A DNA stretch of 64,000 bases from Agapanthus africanus (lineage: Eukaryota; Streptophyta; Magnoliopsida; Asparagales; Amaryllidaceae). Made by a program: the position numbers and the translations under genes. Within the stretch, counting starts at the first letter, position 1. The number at the start of each line of letters is the position of its first letter. The stretch is taken from assembly GCA_030015575.1 (NCBI GenBank), contig CM057347.1, positions 507,535,176 to 507,599,175 on the forward strand, read 5' to 3'. Under the pieces are notes generated by a model. The model searched no databases, was not told the origin of the DNA, and was given only the letters and a program-made list of their open reading frames with translations. Below are positions 34,608-44,905 of this stretch, one piece after another.

Positions 34608-36912
34608 TGTCTCGCCCCGCTTCCCGGTATACGGGCAGAGGACGCGACGAGGCCGCTACGTATTTACTGTGAAGTAAATACACTAAGCATATCTAAGCAA
34701 TATAAAAGTAAAGCACAAGAGACAGGATACAATAAACAACAACTTTATTTATTCAAATTCTTTCTGTACAATACATGGAAAGTAAATACAACTGAAGTAA
34801 AGCAATGCCTAAACAATGGCATAACAGAAATGAAAAGTACTGAATGGAAAGTGTTCAATGACTTGAGCTCGGGGTCTTCACTGAACTGGTCCAAGTCTTC
34901 AGCAGTAGGCTCGATCTCAGACGTGTCCAGATCACCTGACGACATTCAAAGAAGAAAGAAGAGAATGTCGTCAGCGAACAGATCGCACGGTAAGTCCCAA
35001 AGATAAGGGAGAAGCAGAATAGACAGAATAAGAAGGTAGCTTTTAAAGTTGTATTATATTGTTTTAGTGTTAACGCTGTTGTTTGTAGCTTGGTACAGAA
35101 AATGCCAGTGTATACGAGAGGAGTCCCACTTACACCGGAGACTTTGGTAACCCGTAGTACAAGGCTCCGTCAATAATACCACGGAACAACGGTATGGATA
35201 TAATTACGTCTTAAGTGACCACCTCGTGCCACCTTTAACATATTCCGTACCAGTCTGCCCCTTAAACCCTGTAGTGTTATCTTGATTGTATTGTTCTATT
35301 GTAAATTGTATTGATTGTATAATTGGATGACTGAACGAAACCATGATATCAGTAAATGGATGTAACCGTAGAATCATGTAAATGGATGTAACTAGAGAAT
35401 CATGTAAATGGAATGTATATCCATGGTTCGGTTAAATCAAGTTGATAGATTGATAATTGGATTCATGGATTCATGTTGAATTGTAATATTGTAGATTGTA
35501 GATTGTACTTGAATCATATTCAAGTCAGATTATAAAGAGACTCAAACTGAGTCAGACAATTAGAAAAGTAAATTGAAGTCCTGATTGTTTTGATGTTATC
35601 GGTAACCGCTGCACATGGGCGGCAGGATTTGTGTCTTTTTTAAAAACGATTACCGTGTTGATAACACCGTTTGTTAATTTTCTACCTTAGATAGGCAAGC
35701 GCCCACTTCTCCGGCTCCCTGAGGCTCAAGAGATTGGTCCCGCTTAAACCTATATTTACTAGGGTCCTTAGGGTAATTTATAGAACTTGAGGGGGTTTTA
35801 TGTAAAAATACTTTTATATAGTTTTCGAAATACACTCCAAGTATTTATTATCGTCTTTAGAGTTGTAATAATTTTAGATTTTATATTGGTGATATTTCTA
35901 ATGAGAATAACCTAATTCCATAAATAAAGGTATTTATTTGCAATATTGATTATATGGAATTCATGGTATTTTAGTGTAAACTGATTCTTGTGACATTTTT
36001 AGAAAAATATGGAATATTTATAATAATTCAAATTAGATATTTTTGAGTTACATATACATATATTTATATGAAAATAAATTTTAATATATTTATTATATTC
36101 TAGAAATCTCATTTTTTCTTAAGATGTCGTATTTAAATCTTTCGAGACCGAATACTCCTTGCGGAGGTCTGCATCTCGCACTAGTAAGCCCGAGAATGTG
36201 CGATAATCCGTACCATCCCAAACAGGTTCCCCAAAATGGGTTGTAGCGGTGCTTTGCAAAGATTTGTATAAATACTAATCATTAAGGAAAACGGTTTTAT
36301 TAATTATGGTATTTAAATGAAAAAGTGTCGTTTTCCCGTATTCTAAGTTCCCGAGGGTATCGTGCTATGTTGAATATGAGTGTGTAAGGAGGTAGGTCGT
36401 TACCTCGTGATCTACTTAAAGGTATAGCAAGTTTTGTGATGTTAAATATAGAATTGAAACTATGTGGTATTTAAATGAAAAATACGGTAAAATGAAATAG
36501 TAATTATTTTGTGATATGAAACTTGATCAATTTGGTTGATTGGTATTTAATAGTCAACATGACAGAGTTTAAGCATAATTGTATTAACGAGAAGTGAAGT
36601 TTTATAAAAAAACCGAATCGGAAATCGGATTGGTTCCGATTCCGTCGGGTTTTGTAAATCCGTATTTTTGAAAAGAAAAGAGAGGTAGAATTTGGGGACT
36701 TACGGGTTTAGGACAACAAGGAGAGGGATGTGGAATGGGAGGAGTCGCCGGTGCGTCGCTTCGTCGCCGGAAGCTCCTAGAATGATCGTCAGAAGTTCGC
36801 CAAAAAATTCGCCATAGCTTCACCTCGTGCTCGATTTCAAAGTACACAGGCTTTGTTGGAAATTTTTGAGAGTTGGCTCAGAGTTTGGGGTGAGAGGGTA
36901 GAGGGTAGGGAT

Positions 36913-36923
36913 GGTATTTATAG
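36913..36923 (-). promoter_or_regulatory. TATA box of solo LTR copy 2
   Basis: The minus strand reads CTATAAATACC, close to the plant TATA consensus, at the place where copy 1 has CTATATAAAG. Confidence 0.65.
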
Positions 36924-37284
36924 GGTTAGGCTAGGGTTAGGGTAGATGAAGGGTTTTAATTTAAAAATGTAACAATGTATTGAAAATCATTAAGAAATGG
37001 AGTAAATGGTGGTTAATTGGCTCTCTGTAAACGATCCAAATAAATGGAGTGTACATGGGGGTAGGGGAGGCCAAGAGTCACAATTTTCCTGTTAGGTACT
37101 CGGCCGTCCGGCTGAGTCCGGCTGGCGGCGCCGACGCGAGTCGGGGGATGGGTAGGTGGGGGGTCGCCTGGTGTAACCTCTGGTATATTTAGTTTTTCAG
37201 GTGTAGTGGGAAAATTTGGAGTTATCACGTGTTGACTGTTGGACTTCTAAAAAATTTAAAACAAAATAAAATTAAAAATAATGT

Positions 37285-37354
37285 GGGGTATGGGATTTGA
37301 ACTCTGGTGGCTTGGTTCAGCAATGCAAGGTATTACCAATGAGCTACAAGCTCC
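37285..37354 (-). repeat. tRNA-like segment in solo LTR copy 2
   Basis: This is the same 70-nt tRNA-like block as 26190-26259. It has GGAGCTTGTAGCTCATTGGT at its start and AGTTCAAATCCC as the box B-like part. Its ends no longer pair fully (GGAGC with TACCCC). Confidence 0.68.
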
Positions 37355-37471
37355 ATCTTGTAATTAAATTGCTAATTAATTACTTATCTTGTGCTCGGGC
37401 AATAAATACCCCTTTTTGGATTTTGAAATTTTTTTGCAAAAAACTTATATTGGAAATTTGGGGTTGTTACA

Positions 37472-38040
37472 CTAAGGATTGACCGAGCAGGGAAGCTGCT
37501 CGGTGGCCTCTTGATGAGAGCTTCGATCCTTAGCGTAGATGGGTATGAGCTACCTGCTAAGGATTGTCCGAGTAGGGAAGCTGCTCGGTGGCCTCTCGAT
37601 GAGGGTTTCGATCCTTAGCGTAGATGGGTAGGAGCTACCCATTAAGGATTGACCGAGCAGGGAAGCCGCTCGGTGGCCTCTTGATGATTGCTTCGATCCT
37701 TAGCATAGATGGATAGGAGCTACCCGCTAAGGATTGACTGAGCAAGGAAGGTGCTCGGTGGCCTTTTGGTAAGGGCTTTGATCCTTGGCATAGATGGGTA
37801 GGAGCTACCCGCCAGGGATTGACCGAGCAGAGAAGCTGCTTGGTGGCCTTTTGGTGAGGGCTTTTGATCCTTAGCGTAGATGGGTAGGAGCTACCCGCTA
37901 AGGATTGACCGAGCAAGGAAGCTGCTCAGTGGCCTCTTGATGAGGGCTTCGATCCTTAGCATAGATGGGTAGGAAGTTACCCGCTAAGGATTGACCGAGC
38001 AGGGAAGCTGCTCGGCGGCCTCTTGACGAGGCTTCTTTGG
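37472..38040 (+). repeat. ~85-bp hairpin-forming tandem array, right part
   Basis: About seven more units of the array described for 34086-34607 continue after the solo LTR, ending with GCTCGGCGGCCTCTTGACGA near 38030. Unit spacing stays close to 85 bp on both sides. Confidence 0.9.
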
Positions 38041-38275
38041 TGTCGGTCCGTCTCCCTTAGCCCGTAAAATATGGGGAAAGAGACCGTCGAAAGCAACACA
38101 TGTCAGAGACGCGTGGGAAGGCATGGCTCCCCATAGTGTGCATCGTCCCAACTTCCATTTAGCCGTTTGGGGGCATGATCGCCACGCGGCAGCCCTGCAT
38201 TGGGGACTTTGAAAGGGCCCCGTGAATCGTGCTGCCGCACGCGCAAGCTTCGGCCTTTTGGGATTCTGTTGGGGC
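38041..38275 (+). other. Upstream region of the unknown ORF
   Basis: There is no gene here. It begins TGTCGGTCCGTC after the array and leads to the TATA box at 38276. It may be the U3-like start of an LTR belonging to the gag-only element, but no second copy exists in the window to prove that. Confidence 0.35.
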
Positions 38276-38283
38276 TATAAATA
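38276..38283 (+). promoter_or_regulatory. TATA box upstream of the unknown ORF
   Basis: TATAAATA in a GGGGCTATAAATAGTG context is a near-perfect plant TATA box. It is about 43 bases before the first ATG (38319) and 84 before the ORF start. Confidence 0.7.
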
Positions 38284-38318
38284 GTGAAAGGGTGTTGGTG
38301 TCTTTCAGCGTCGGGTTT

Positions 38319-38363
38319 ATGAAAATGGTCGGACGTCCGTGTGTGTGCTTATCAGCGAGATGA
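38319..38363 (+). CDS. Small upstream ORF
   Basis: ATG AAA ATG opens a 14-codon frame whose TGA overlaps the next ATG (ATGA at 38360-38363). Such an overlap would let ribosomes reinitiate on the following ORF. Whether it is translated is unknown. Confidence 0.35.
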   Translation: MKMVGRPCVCLSAR

Positions 38364-38785
38364 TTTTCCGAGACGATGTGTACCTCTACAATCTCGACCG
38401 GTCCGAACAGACGTACGAGGCGGTGATAGACCGCGTGGAGGCCCATTTTGGACATCTTCTTCCCCGGCGATCTCCACTCCTCCAAGTGCTCATTTATATG
38501 ATCTGGAGGAGGTCTCCTAGTCTACACAACGCCTTGTCTCCACAGTTGAGGGATAAGGCGATCGAGAAGTTGCACTCACCTTACCACCTCGGCCTGATCT
38601 CGAAGAGCAGGCGGGATAGATCTGCTGGCCTTCTTATGGAGTGTTTCCAGAAGAGGTTGATTATTGATTTTTGTCCGGTGGGTGATGCTTTAGAGATGGC
38701 CGAGGAAGCTAGAACTCGGCTGACGGAGATTTCGTTGGAGTATCATCAACAATGCTTCCTCCATCCCCGGCCCCCTTTATTGTAA
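38360..38785 (+). CDS. Unknown 141-codon ORF in a compact unit
   Basis: I do not recognise this protein. From ATG 38360 it encodes 141 residues with no stop. An acidic/aromatic N-terminal part (FRDDVYLYNLDRSEQTYEAV) is followed by predicted helices with LSPQLRDKAIEKLHS, LGLISKSRRDR, and a C-terminal ALEMAEEARTRLTEISLEY helix. There is no signal peptide, membrane segment or zinc motif. It has a TATA box 84 bases upstream, an overlapping uORF and AATAAA 45 bases after the stop. It lies between the tandem arrays and a reversed Tat element, so it may be the LTR-borne or 3' ORF of the gag-only element rather than a host gene. Confidence 0.5.
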   Translation: MIFRDDVYLYNLDRSEQTYEAVIDRVEAHFGHLLPRRSPLLQVLIYMIWRRSPSLHNALSPQLRDKAIEKLHSPYHLGLISKSRRDRSAGLLMECFQKRLIIDFCPVGDALEMAEEARTRLTEISLEYHQQCFLHPRPPLL

Positions 38786-38830
38786 TAATAATTTTTGTGT
38801 AAGGCTGGGGAGCCTATAATACCTTTGATG

Positions 38831-38836
38831 AATAAA
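38831..38836 (+). terminator. Polyadenylation signal AATAAA
   Basis: AATAAA in GATGAATAAAGTTCC is followed by T-rich sequence (38841-38875). It lies 45 bases after the stop of the unknown ORF, a suitable place for its 3' end. Confidence 0.55.
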
Positions 38837-38841
38837 GTTCC

Positions 38842-38989
38842 TCTTTTTTGACGTGTTTTTTTCTCCTTTTTGTTCTCTCTGTGCTTTTGCGTATTTTCAC
38901 AAAAATGAACCCAGAGGTCTTGGAACCGAGGAAGAGAGAAACATATCGAAGGAGATTCCTTTAATTCAAGAAACTTAATAAAAAAATAA
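38842..38989. other. Junction between unknown unit and Tat element
   Basis: This T-rich then mixed sequence has no ORF. It contains the left break of the minus-strand Tat element; its 3' LTR, expected here, is not present. Confidence 0.45.
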
Positions 38990-40060
38990 CATCGCTTCGA
39001 CAAAGAAGGAAACATATTCACTGATACAAAATTTGAAAATACATTCACTTGTACAATTTGAGCTTCTCGGCGTTGTAAGGCCGCAGAAACTTGCGTCCCC
39101 CCGCATTTTATAAGCGATAGGCTCCTCCGGGCAATACTTCGGAGATGAGAAATGGGTCGTCCCACTTCGGGGAGAACTTGTGCATCATGCCTTGGTTTAT
39201 GAATTCGTTCCCTTAGGACCAAATCTCTCGTTTTGAAAGCGCAATGCTTGACTCGTGTGTTGTAGTAGCGGGCAGTTTGCTGTTGATAAGCGGCGGCTTT
39301 GATATGTGCCCGGTCCCGCTTCTGTAGCAAGATGTCCAAATTAGTCCGGAGCGCCGAGGTGTTTACTTCGTCGTCGAAGTGCTCGACTCTGTAACTGGAC
39401 AGTCCAATCTTTGCTGGAACCATCGCCTCAGTGCCGTAGCAGAGACTGAAGAGGGTCTCTCCAATGGGGGTCTTCTTCGACGAGCGTAAGGCCCATAAAA
39501 CTCGGGGTAGTTCCTCGACCCAGCCGCCATGTCTTCCTTCTAGGCGAGTTAGAAGACCTCGGATGACGTCTCAGTTCGCAACCTCGTCTTGCCCGTTACA
39601 TTGGGATGCGCGACTGTGGAAAACTTCATTAGTATGTGGTATTCATTGCAGAATCCTATGACTTTGTCGTTTTCAAAATTCGTCTCGTGGTCGGTAACAA
39701 TACACCTTGGGATCCCAAATCGGGATATTATGTTGTTCTGCAGGAATTTGATGGTCGTGGTGGCGTCCGATTTCCTGATGGGGACGGCCTCGACCCCCTT
39801 CGTAAAATAGTCTACCACGACGAGGATGTACTTGTGGCCGCCCATGCCAGTTAGGAGTTGTCCTACCATGTCCATCCCCCACTGGGCAAACGGCCAGGGG
39901 GAAGGTCAGGTCCGTTTGCTCGGTATCAGGAAGATGAGGTATGCTACCTTGGAGTTGGCATCTTTTGTATCTTCTGACGAGCTTTTGAGCATCTTCATGA
40001 ATCGTTGGCCAATAGTATCCTTGGAGTAGCATCTTCTGGACTAAGGTGCGGCCCCTTGAT
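38990..40060 (-). pseudogene. Tat element integrase remnant
   Basis: Integrase inserts element DNA into the genome. Near 39900-40050 is the zinc-finger part LLQGYYWPTIHEDAQKLVRR..CQLQ. The core follows with DMVGQLL, VVDYFTKGVEAVPI and FGIPRCIVTDHETNF (39549-39875). The C-terminal part has PAKIGLSSYRVEHFD and AAAYQQQTARYYNTRVK (about 39100-39423). The catalytic Asp residues of the DMVG and VTDHE blocks are visible. At least two frame changes and a stop after the TG in the core break it. Confidence 0.85.
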
Positions 40061-40369
40061 GTGCTCCACCGATCCCTTCGTGTATCTCACGCAGGACGTA
40101 GTCGGCTTCATGGGGGTCGACGCACCGGAGCAGGGGTTGCGTGTACGACTTATTGTAGATGTTCCCATTGCTCCAGACGAAGTGGCGGGCTTTAGCTCGA
40201 AGGCGATACGCTTCCCTTCAGTCCTCTGGAAGTGTACCCTCCTTCAGGAACTCTACGAGGGGCTTCCTCCAATCCTGGCCTTCCTCCTGAGAAGTGTATA
40301 TTTGAAATGCTGTCTCCCTGTCTTCCATACTGGGCCGTGGCAAGACCTCGAAGAGGATATTCCTCTTAT

Positions 40370-41208
40370 TGTTAGCCGTATAGGAGGAGGGTAGATTGCT
40401 CAGGGCGTCGGCCTAGGCGTTTAGGTGCCGAGGAATCTGCTCTACTTGAACTTCGTCGAAGTTTTTTCGTAGTCTCTTTACCTTGGCTAAATACGTCACC
40501 ATTAGAGGCTCCCGGGCCTCGAAACGGCCGGTCACTTGGCCTATGACTAGGGCGGAGTCGTTGCGAATTCGTATTGTCTTCAGCCCCACTCCGGAGGCGA
40601 TTCATAGTCCATCTAGCAATGCCTCGTACTCCGCGGCGTTGTTTGAAGTTTTGAACCCGAGCTTCAAAAAGTTCTCCATCTCTGCCTCGTTCGAGCCTCG
40701 AATGATAAGATCGGCGCCGCTCCCCTCCTTGGTAGAGGATCCATCGATGTAGAGGATCCAATCAGGGATGGAGTCGGGCCCCTCCTTGACCGAGGGTTGG
40801 GACCTGGGGACTGGCGCCGACACTGCCTCCTTGTTGGGGATAGTATATTCGACAATGAAGTCTGCCAGGACTTGTGCTTTGATAGCTTGCCTTGGGCGGT
40901 ATTTGATGTCGAATTGAGATAACTCCCACCTCCATTTCTCAAGACGACCGGAAGATTCGGGAGAGGTGAGAATAGCCCCTAGGAGATGCTCGGTGAGAAC
41001 ATGGATGGTGTGTGCCTCGAAGTAATGCTGTAGCTTCCTTGAGGCCACGATGAGCGCCAAGAAAAACTTTTCAATGGCCGGGTACTTTGTTTCCGCGTCC
41101 TTACAGACATAGATCACGTAATAGAACGGCTTCTGTACTCCTTCAACTTCTCGGATGAGCACCGAGCCGACGGCATGATCGGACACCACAAGGTATTGCA
41201 GCAGCACG
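40370..41208 (-). pseudogene. Tat element RNase H plus archaeal-type RNase H
   Basis: The frame 41207-40602 starts inside the native RNase H (VVSDHAVGSVLI, KPFYYVIYVCKDAETKYPAIEK, LTEHLLGAILTSPESSGRLEKW). It runs through a YRPRQAIKAQVLADFIVE tether into a second, archaeal-type RNase H: DWILYIDGSSTKEGSGADLI and NNAAEYEALLDGL. There the frame ends and homology passes to another frame (down to about 40400, around SDSALV and ADALS positions). The first Asp and the Glu of the active site are present. The left edge of the insertion at 41209 cuts the native RNase H. Confidence 0.85.
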
Positions 41209-44200
41209 TGTAATACCCAGTTCCATTGAAAATACTTTCCGTATTTTAAATATATATTTCCCCTATTTTTGTTCCCATTTAATTATTTCCTATAAATATT
41301 TTCCTATATTTTTTCTAATAAAAAATTACTAATCCCTTTAAAATACCTATTTAAACACCCCCCCAAACCAAAACCTGGACCATGACCCAACTAAAAAACC
41401 CTAACCTATAATTTGTTTTAATTTTCCTACCCAAATCCCCCAACTCCTCTTTTCTTTTCTCTCCCCGAGCCCAGCCCAAACCAATCCCCATGACCCCAAC
41501 CCGACCCGACACCCACACCCGACCCTCTCTCCACTCTCTTCTTCTTCTTCTATTCATTTTCTTTCCCGCTTGTTTTCCCCTGCCTCGCCTCTGCTTCTCG
41601 CGCCCATGCCACTCCTCGCCCCCTCGCAACTTCCTCTGCTCAACCCGCTCCCTCCCTCCCCCCCCCGCGACCTCGTCTTTGCCTAACGAACCTCCATGAC
41701 CCGCTCAACCACGTCCCCATCTTCCTCGCCCACGTCTCGCCCCTCCCTCGCTTGACTCGCTCCCACGACGAAGCCCACGCCAACTGACCCCATCGCCCTC
41801 GCGTTACACTCTTTGTAAATTCTCGGTTCCTTCAATAAAATTTTTCTATATTTTCCAAGTCCCCCGAATGTTTTCCTATTTTTCCTCGTATTTTTTGTAT
41901 GAAATTGGTTGCTTAGGTTTTTAATATTTGATTTTTCCTAAACAAAGAAAGCCCAAGAATTTTTTTTAATTAAATAAATAAACCCAATTCACTTACCCAG
42001 CCTACTCCTATATTCCTTTACAAAACTAAATAAGCAAACACACCAAACCCAGCCCAACCTCTTTTTCCCCAAGCCAAGTCCAAATAAATAAAAACAAAAT
42101 ATATAATTAAACCCAGCCCGACCCATGTCCTGCACCCAAACCCGTGCCCAAACCTGACCCGACCGTTAACCCTTCTTCCCCACTCATCTTCTTTTCCCGC
42201 TCCTTTCTTTTACCTCATTCCCACGTCGCCACCTTCGCCCACGTCGCCTCACCGCTCCCCAACGCGACCGCGACCACGAACTTGCGTGCGCGCCTATCTC
42301 TAACTCTCTCCCTCTCACTCTTGTTTTCCCGCTCTCTCATCCCCTTACTCTCCCGCTCCCCCCACGCCTCACCCCCATGTCCCCACTTCTTGGCGCACGA
42401 CCCCGCGAGCGACCACTCACCCCTCGACCTCATCTCCCTCCCTCGCACAAAACCGAGCCTCCCTCACCCAACACCCCCTGTTGCTTCCATCACCCTCTTC
42501 ACCAACTACCCAGAACCCCCTCCTCACCACCAAGCCTCCCCTGCAAACCCATCGCGCCGCCGGTACACCCCGCTGAGCCCCCACGACGATGACGACGACC
42601 AACTCCCACCACCTTCACCAACCCGAGCACCACCCGCTGCTTCCTCCCTCTCTCCTCGGCCACCAAGCACCCGAGTCGACCCCGAGCCTCAAACGCTCTG
42701 CGACCCTCGCCGAGCTGCTGCACCCTCATCGACGACCACCTCATCCATCCCGGCTGCCTCCCTTCCAGTGCCCGAACGCCTCCGACACCCCCACCCTCAC
42801 TCGCAGCCGCCTCGCCCAGAAACCCAAGCCCCACTGCCAAGAACCCAAACTCGAGCCGAGGCCGTGAACTCTAATCGCACCGTTTGTATTGCAATCTCGT
42901 CGTTGCCGCTGCCGTGCGTCGTCAACGCGTCATCTGGCAAGTACCCTACTTGCTCCATGCTAAATTGTTCTATTAAAATTAGAAATACTGTTAAATTCCG
43001 TATATATACTTCGTGCGACTTAATATAATGTATGTGTTCGACACAAAACCCGAGAGGAAAACTCCTATTAAACTGATGGAAATTGATCACATAAGTTGGC
43101 CCGCATAGTAATGAACATCGTGTTAAGATTTGGCTGAAAAATACAGTCGTTACTGACGTGATCGATCATCCCCATTTACACCCGTTAAAACTGAAAATTT
43201 CCCGCGTCTGAAACTTGTAAAAATCATAACTAATTGTGTATAAGTTTGAATGATGCGTTCGAGGGATCAAATTGAATCCGATTCAACGACCTAGAACCCC
43301 ATTAAAGTTTTAAATTGTTTCTATGCTGAAAAGATGATGGAAACCGGTTCGGAGAGCGGCTCTGGACTGCAGTCCAGAGCAGCTCTATCTGTTGATTTCC
43401 ATCTTGTAATGCTTACCCTTTGCTTCTTGAACTTGTTATATTGCGGAACCATATACTATAGCGAAGATGAAACAGTTATCTAACTAATGAAAGTGATTTC
43501 ACCCCTTTTCATTGTCGTTTACTATTTAAACTGTAATTTAGATTAACAGGATATATAGCAGTCCCAAACAGAAACAGAACTGATACTCCATTGTTGTACA
43601 GTACATAACTTCTGACGTAGAGGCTCGATTGAGAATCTGTCTAGTGCGTTGGAAACCCTATTGATAAAACTAAATTTCGTTCAATTATAGCGTCGCCTAA
43701 TTCCGATCCCAACAGGGTGAAAACTATGTTGCGAAATGGACATTCAGTTCAGGAACTGAATTTCCAGCAGCGAACACTTAAAATGAAACGGCTGTAACTT
43801 GAAAACCTAAAATTCGATTGCACTGAAATAAATTTTGCTGAACGGCCGACTGAGTTTAATTGCTACCGCCTTTGTATCATTTTACTGAATTTTGAATGTA
43901 TGATTTAATGAAATTTTTATAAATTCATAAGGTGCATAATAGTTCGTATTACACATGATTTGTTAATTGCATAAATGCACACATTTTACCCGATTGCCAT
44001 ACTTCTAGTGATAGTGTGCGTTATTGTTCAGTGTACAATGCATTGTCATGCGTGAATGGTATTGGTTTAGGAGTGTCAAGCACGCCAATGAAAAAGTGAA
44101 TGATTCGTGACAGTGAACAGTGAGAAAAACCGTGTTATTGGTGCATACTTGTACACGACTAGACTATACTCATAAATAGTGTAAATCTGGGGGGAAAAGG

Positions 44201-44905
44201 GAAATCGCAGTGGAAAGAGCATTGTATTTAGCGAGGAAAGTGATTTAGAGGATGATCATTCGAACAACGGCTCTTATATATATTAGGTTGGGTCTAGCGG
44301 TCCGGCTGATAGGGTTATGTCCCAAGCGATAGCGGGCCGTTGTCTCGGGTATGCACGAGACCCTCGTTAAACATGATCCTCCTTTCCACAACTCGATTTC
44401 AAAGATGAATTAGAGACTGATAGGGACACGGATCATACTTTGCATCAGTTAGTGACATATTGATTACCTGCATTTTACTTCCACTGTTATTACCTTCTTT
44501 GCTTGTTTCTTGTCACTATTATAATATTGCTATTACGTCGTTCTGACGACCTGAGTATGCATGCTCAGACCTCGAGGAAGAACCAGTACAGGAGTCAGAC
44601 TTGCCCTTCGAGCTCGCGGAGATTTAGTCGGGAGTACCTCCTTCACTTTTACTGCTTTCCCTAAAGAAACCTTGTATTCGAACTTGGTTAGTAGTTCTTT
44701 TCCTTATTTTATTATAAATTGTGAACAATGAAAGTTGATGTAATAATTTAGTGATGTATTTCCTTTACTTCTGTGATTTGTTTACTGATTACCATGTAAT
44801 GCTAGAAACCGAAGTGTGACTACGGCGGGATTATTCCTTGACCGTAGGAGCATGGCTGGCCTAGTCATCCCTCATTTTCCGTATTTTGGGAAGCGGGGCG
44901 TGATA
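41209..44905 (+). repeat. First LTR unit of the composite
   Basis: It runs TGTAATACCC to AAGCGGGGCGTGATA. A TATTTAAACACC near 41347 could be its TATA box. A C-rich leader-like tract covers about 41400-42870. A conserved 27-nt block with near-palindrome TGAGTATGCATGCTCA lies at 44543-44569, and CCTTGACCGTAGGAGCATGG at 44838. Confidence 0.68.

Larger units (their letters stand above)
34608..37471 (-). repeat. Solo gypsy LTR, copy 2
   Basis: This 2864-bp relative of 23261-26497 runs TGTCTCGCCCCGC...GGGTTGTTACA with perfect CTAAG repeats and no interior. Differences from copy 1 include an extra ~150 bp near 35600-35755 and loss of about 300 bp equivalent to 24840-25140. The minus-strand TATA box (36913-36923) and tRNA-like segment (37285-37354) are kept. 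Confidence 0.88.

Noticed and set aside
42144-43028. 294-codon Pro/Ser-rich ORF in the first LTR of the composite
   Set aside because: C-rich composition removes stop codons in several frames on both strands at once. There is no domain, and the equivalent region of the second LTR does not keep the frame.
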